From an uncultured Clostridia bacterium (GTDB lineage: Bacteria > Bacillota > Clostridia > Oscillospirales > Acutalibacteraceae): 16,229 bases of DNA. Both the position numbers and the translations under genes were made by a program. This document shows positions 14,465 through 16,229 of this stretch, piece by piece; the first letter of the stretch is position 1, and every line of letters starts with the position of its first letter. The notes beneath the pieces were generated by a model. The model saw nothing but the letters and a program-made list of their open reading frames with translations, had not been told where the DNA came from and did not search any database. The DNA is taken from contig CAMFYM010000020.1 in NCBI GenBank assembly GCA_946002045.1, forward strand, positions 1-16,229. The letters are read 5' to 3'.

Positions 14465-14908
14465 ATGAAGGTAATTCTTAAACAGGATGTTAAAAGCCTT
14501 GGTAAAAAGGGAGAGCTTGTTAACGCATCTGATGGATATGCAAGAAATTTCCTTTTCCCAAAGGGATTGGCGATAGAGGCAAATGCTTCTGCCATGAATG
14601 ATTTTAACAATAAAGAATCTGCAAAAAAATTCCATAAGGCAGAGGAAATTAAGGCTGCACAGCAGCTGGCTGATAAGCTTGAGGGTAAAACATTTTGCCT
14701 TAAGGCAAAGGCAGGTGCTAACGGAAAGCTTTTCGGCTCTATAACCTCAAAAGATGTGGCAGCAGAGATTAAAAAGACCTTGAGCGTTGATATTGATAAA
14801 AGAAAAATCAATATGGAGGATGTTAAGGCATTCGGTACAGTTCAGGCTGAAATCAAAGTGTATCAGGGCATCAGTGCAAAGGTATTTGTGCAGGTGTCGG
14901 AGGCTTAA
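14465..14908 (+). CDS. rplI: Large-subunit ribosomal protein bL9
   Basis: 147 residues, the standard length. bL9 binds domain V of 23S rRNA near the L1 stalk and helps keep the reading frame. The N-terminal domain carries the family signature, LGKKGELVNASDGYARNFL (12-30) followed by FPKGLA, including the YARNFL core. A long connecting helix (about 41-74) leads to the C-terminal domain (about 77-147, with GKLFGSIT at 86-93). GGAGGATAAT precedes the ATG. It lies between rnj and dnaB, three bases from dnaB, matching the widely conserved rplI-dnaB pairing in Firmicutes. Confidence 0.97.
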   Translation: MKVILKQDVKSLGKKGELVNASDGYARNFLFPKGLAIEANASAMNDFNNKESAKKFHKAEEIKAAQQLADKLEGKTFCLKAKAGANGKLFGSITSKDVAAEIKKTLSVDIDKRKINMEDVKAFGTVQAEIKVYQGISAKVFVQVSEA

Positions 14909-14911
14909 GGT

Positions 14912-16229
14912 ATGGCTGATGTTAATTTAATGGGTGGGACAATGCCCTTCAATCTTGATGCCGAGCAATCTGTTATCGGTAGTATTCTTATGAACTCCGA
15001 CTGTATGGAGGAAGCCGTTGCAGAATTAACAGCCGATAGCTTTTATTTGCCACAGCATAAGGCAATATTCGGTGCAATGATGCTGATGTACTCAAAATCA
15101 AAGGCTATTGACCCTGTTGTTCTTGTTGATACCTTAACTAAAACAGGCAAGTATGATACAGCAGGTGGCAGAGATTATCTTATTCAGCTCCAGCAATCAG
15201 TGCCGTCAACAGTTAATGTTGGTGAATATATTAAGATTGTTAAGGAGCAATATTATCTTCGCACTCTTATAGATATATCCAACACGATTATTGAGCAGGC
15301 TACCGGTGGTGAGGCTGACGCATCCGTTATCTTGGATAATGCCGAGCAAATGATTTATAATGTTCGTCAAGGCAAGGAGAAGAACGGACCTACAAAAATC
15401 AGCGAGGTTATTGTTAACGATGTATATAATAAGCTCACCTTAATCACCGGTGAAGAGAAAGAAAAATACAAGGGTATTCCGTCAGGCTTTGGTATGCTTG
15501 ACAAATACTTAACAGGACTTAATAAATCAGATTTAATACTTATCGGTGCCCGTCCGGCTATGGGTAAAACAAGCTTTGCACTTAACCTTGCACAGAATAT
15601 TTCAATGAATGCAGGCAAGAAGTGTGTTGTTTTCAGTCTTGAGATGACAAAGGCTCAGCTTGCTGAAAGAATGTTATCTTCACAGGCAGGTGTTGAATCT
15701 CAAAAGCTCAAAACAGGCGAGCTTACTAACGAGGAGTGGGTTCGACTGGGTAATGCTGCCGGTCAGTTTAACGATGTTGAATTGTATCTTGATGATACTT
15801 CGGCAATTACCGTGCCTGAAATTAAATCAAGATTACGCAGAATGAAAAATGTGGATGCTGTTATTATCGACTATTTAGGTCTTATTTCATCTGCCGGTAA
15901 AAAGGAAAACCGTGTTCAAGAGGTTTCCGAAATTACAAGGCAGCTTAAGATGATGGCAAAGGATTTGAATATTCCTGTTATTTGCTGTGCCCAGCTTTCT
16001 CGTGGTACAGAGGGTCACGGTAAAAATCATAAGCCACAGCTTTCTGACTTGCGTGAATCAGGCTCTATTGAGCAGGATGCAGATATTGTTCTTTTCCTAT
16101 ACCGTGAGGATTACTATCGCAATGAGGTTGACGAGGACAAGCAGGACGATATTGACGCTAATAAAACAGAGCTAATTGTTGCTAAAAACCGTCACGGTGC
16201 AACAGGCTCTATTGAAATGACATTTGATA
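14912..16229 (+). CDS. dnaB: Replicative DNA helicase DnaB, C-terminus cut by window edge
   Basis: The frame is open from the ATG at 14912 to the last base (439 codons and one base, no stop), so only a few terminal residues should be missing from a family of about 440-450. DnaB is the hexameric helicase that unwinds the chromosome at the replication fork. The N-terminal domain begins PFNLDAEQSVIGS (12-24). The RecA-like ATPase domain has Walker A GARPAMGKT (212-220) and Walker B IIDYLGLIS with D320, then LRESGSIEQDADIV and the arginine-finger region KNRHGATGSIE near the end. GGAGG (14899-14903) lies in the end of rplI, eight bases upstream of the start. No intein is present at the P-loop. Confidence 0.97.
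   Translation, partial: MADVNLMGGTMPFNLDAEQSVIGSILMNSDCMEEAVAELTADSFYLPQHKAIFGAMMLMYSKSKAIDPVVLVDTLTKTGKYDTAGGRDYLIQLQQSVPSTVNVGEYIKIVKEQYYLRTLIDISNTIIEQATGGEADASVILDNAEQMIYNVRQGKEKNGPTKISEVIVNDVYNKLTLITGEEKEKYKGIPSGFGMLDKYLTGLNKSDLILIGARPAMGKTSFALNLAQNISMNAGKKCVVFSLEMTKAQLAERMLSSQAGVESQKLKTGELTNEEWVRLGNAAGQFNDVELYLDDTSAITVPEIKSRLRRMKNVDAVIIDYLGLISSAGKKENRVQEVSEITRQLKMMAKDLNIPVICCAQLSRGTEGHGKNHKPQLSDLRESGSIEQDADIVLFLYREDYYRNEVDEDKQDDIDANKTELIVAKNRHGATGSIEMTFD

Noticed and set aside
14428..14811. 127-codon open frame on the - strand
   Set aside because: It is antisense to rplI, which is certain; the low-complexity Leu/Ser-rich translation is typical of a reverse-strand shadow.
15531..15580. 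Intein at the DnaB P-loop
   Set aside because: Walker A and the flanking sequence read through without interruption.

Overview
The window looks like chromosomal DNA of a low-GC Firmicute, most likely a gut-type Clostridia member (Oscillospirales or Lachnospirales-like). The grounds are AT-rich coding DNA, strong GGAGG-type ribosome binding sites, Bacillus-type sigma-A promoters, an RNase J gene, and the rplI-dnaB pair. No mobile element, CRISPR array, tRNA or rRNA is visible. The first 45 bases are not biological: they read as an Illumina Nextera i5 adapter with its index and the Tn5 mosaic end, so this is the untrimmed end of an assembled contig.

Layout. (1) 74-4600, + strand: a tight operon of two membrane proteins of unknown function (one with a zinc ribbon), a 690-residue old-yellow-enzyme/2,4-dienoyl-CoA-reductase-type flavin and Fe-S oxidoreductase, and an FRG-domain protein. 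It ends at a hairpin that also terminates the gene facing it. (2) 4711-5781, - strand: an M24 Xaa-Pro-type peptidase. (3) 5782-5928: a divergent promoter region with a 41-bp near-perfect palindrome whose two ends are the two -35 boxes. (4) 5929-10335, + strand: GH51 arabinofuranosidase, a cysteine-rich small protein, RadC, a decayed PTS EIIC/EIIB-like membrane protein and an AlkD-type DNA glycosylase, closed by a strong terminator. (5) 10370-11251, - strand: a ROK sugar kinase, divergent from (6) 11373-12005, + strand: a single-pass membrane protein of unknown role. (7) 12039-12473, - strand: RNase HI, divergent from (8) 12676 to the window end, + strand: RNase J, ribosomal protein bL9 and DnaB helicase, the last cut by the window edge.

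Most genes are housekeeping (DNA replication and repair, RNA processing, peptide and sugar catabolism). No complete new multi-gene system is evident. The points most worth a second look are the palindromic operator between the peptidase and arabinofuranosidase genes, the PTS-permease homologue that has lost its phosphorylation cysteine and its sugar-site motifs, the hairpin abutting that gene's start codon, the FRG-domain protein in an oxidoreductase operon, and the adapter-derived false N-terminus of the first gene.
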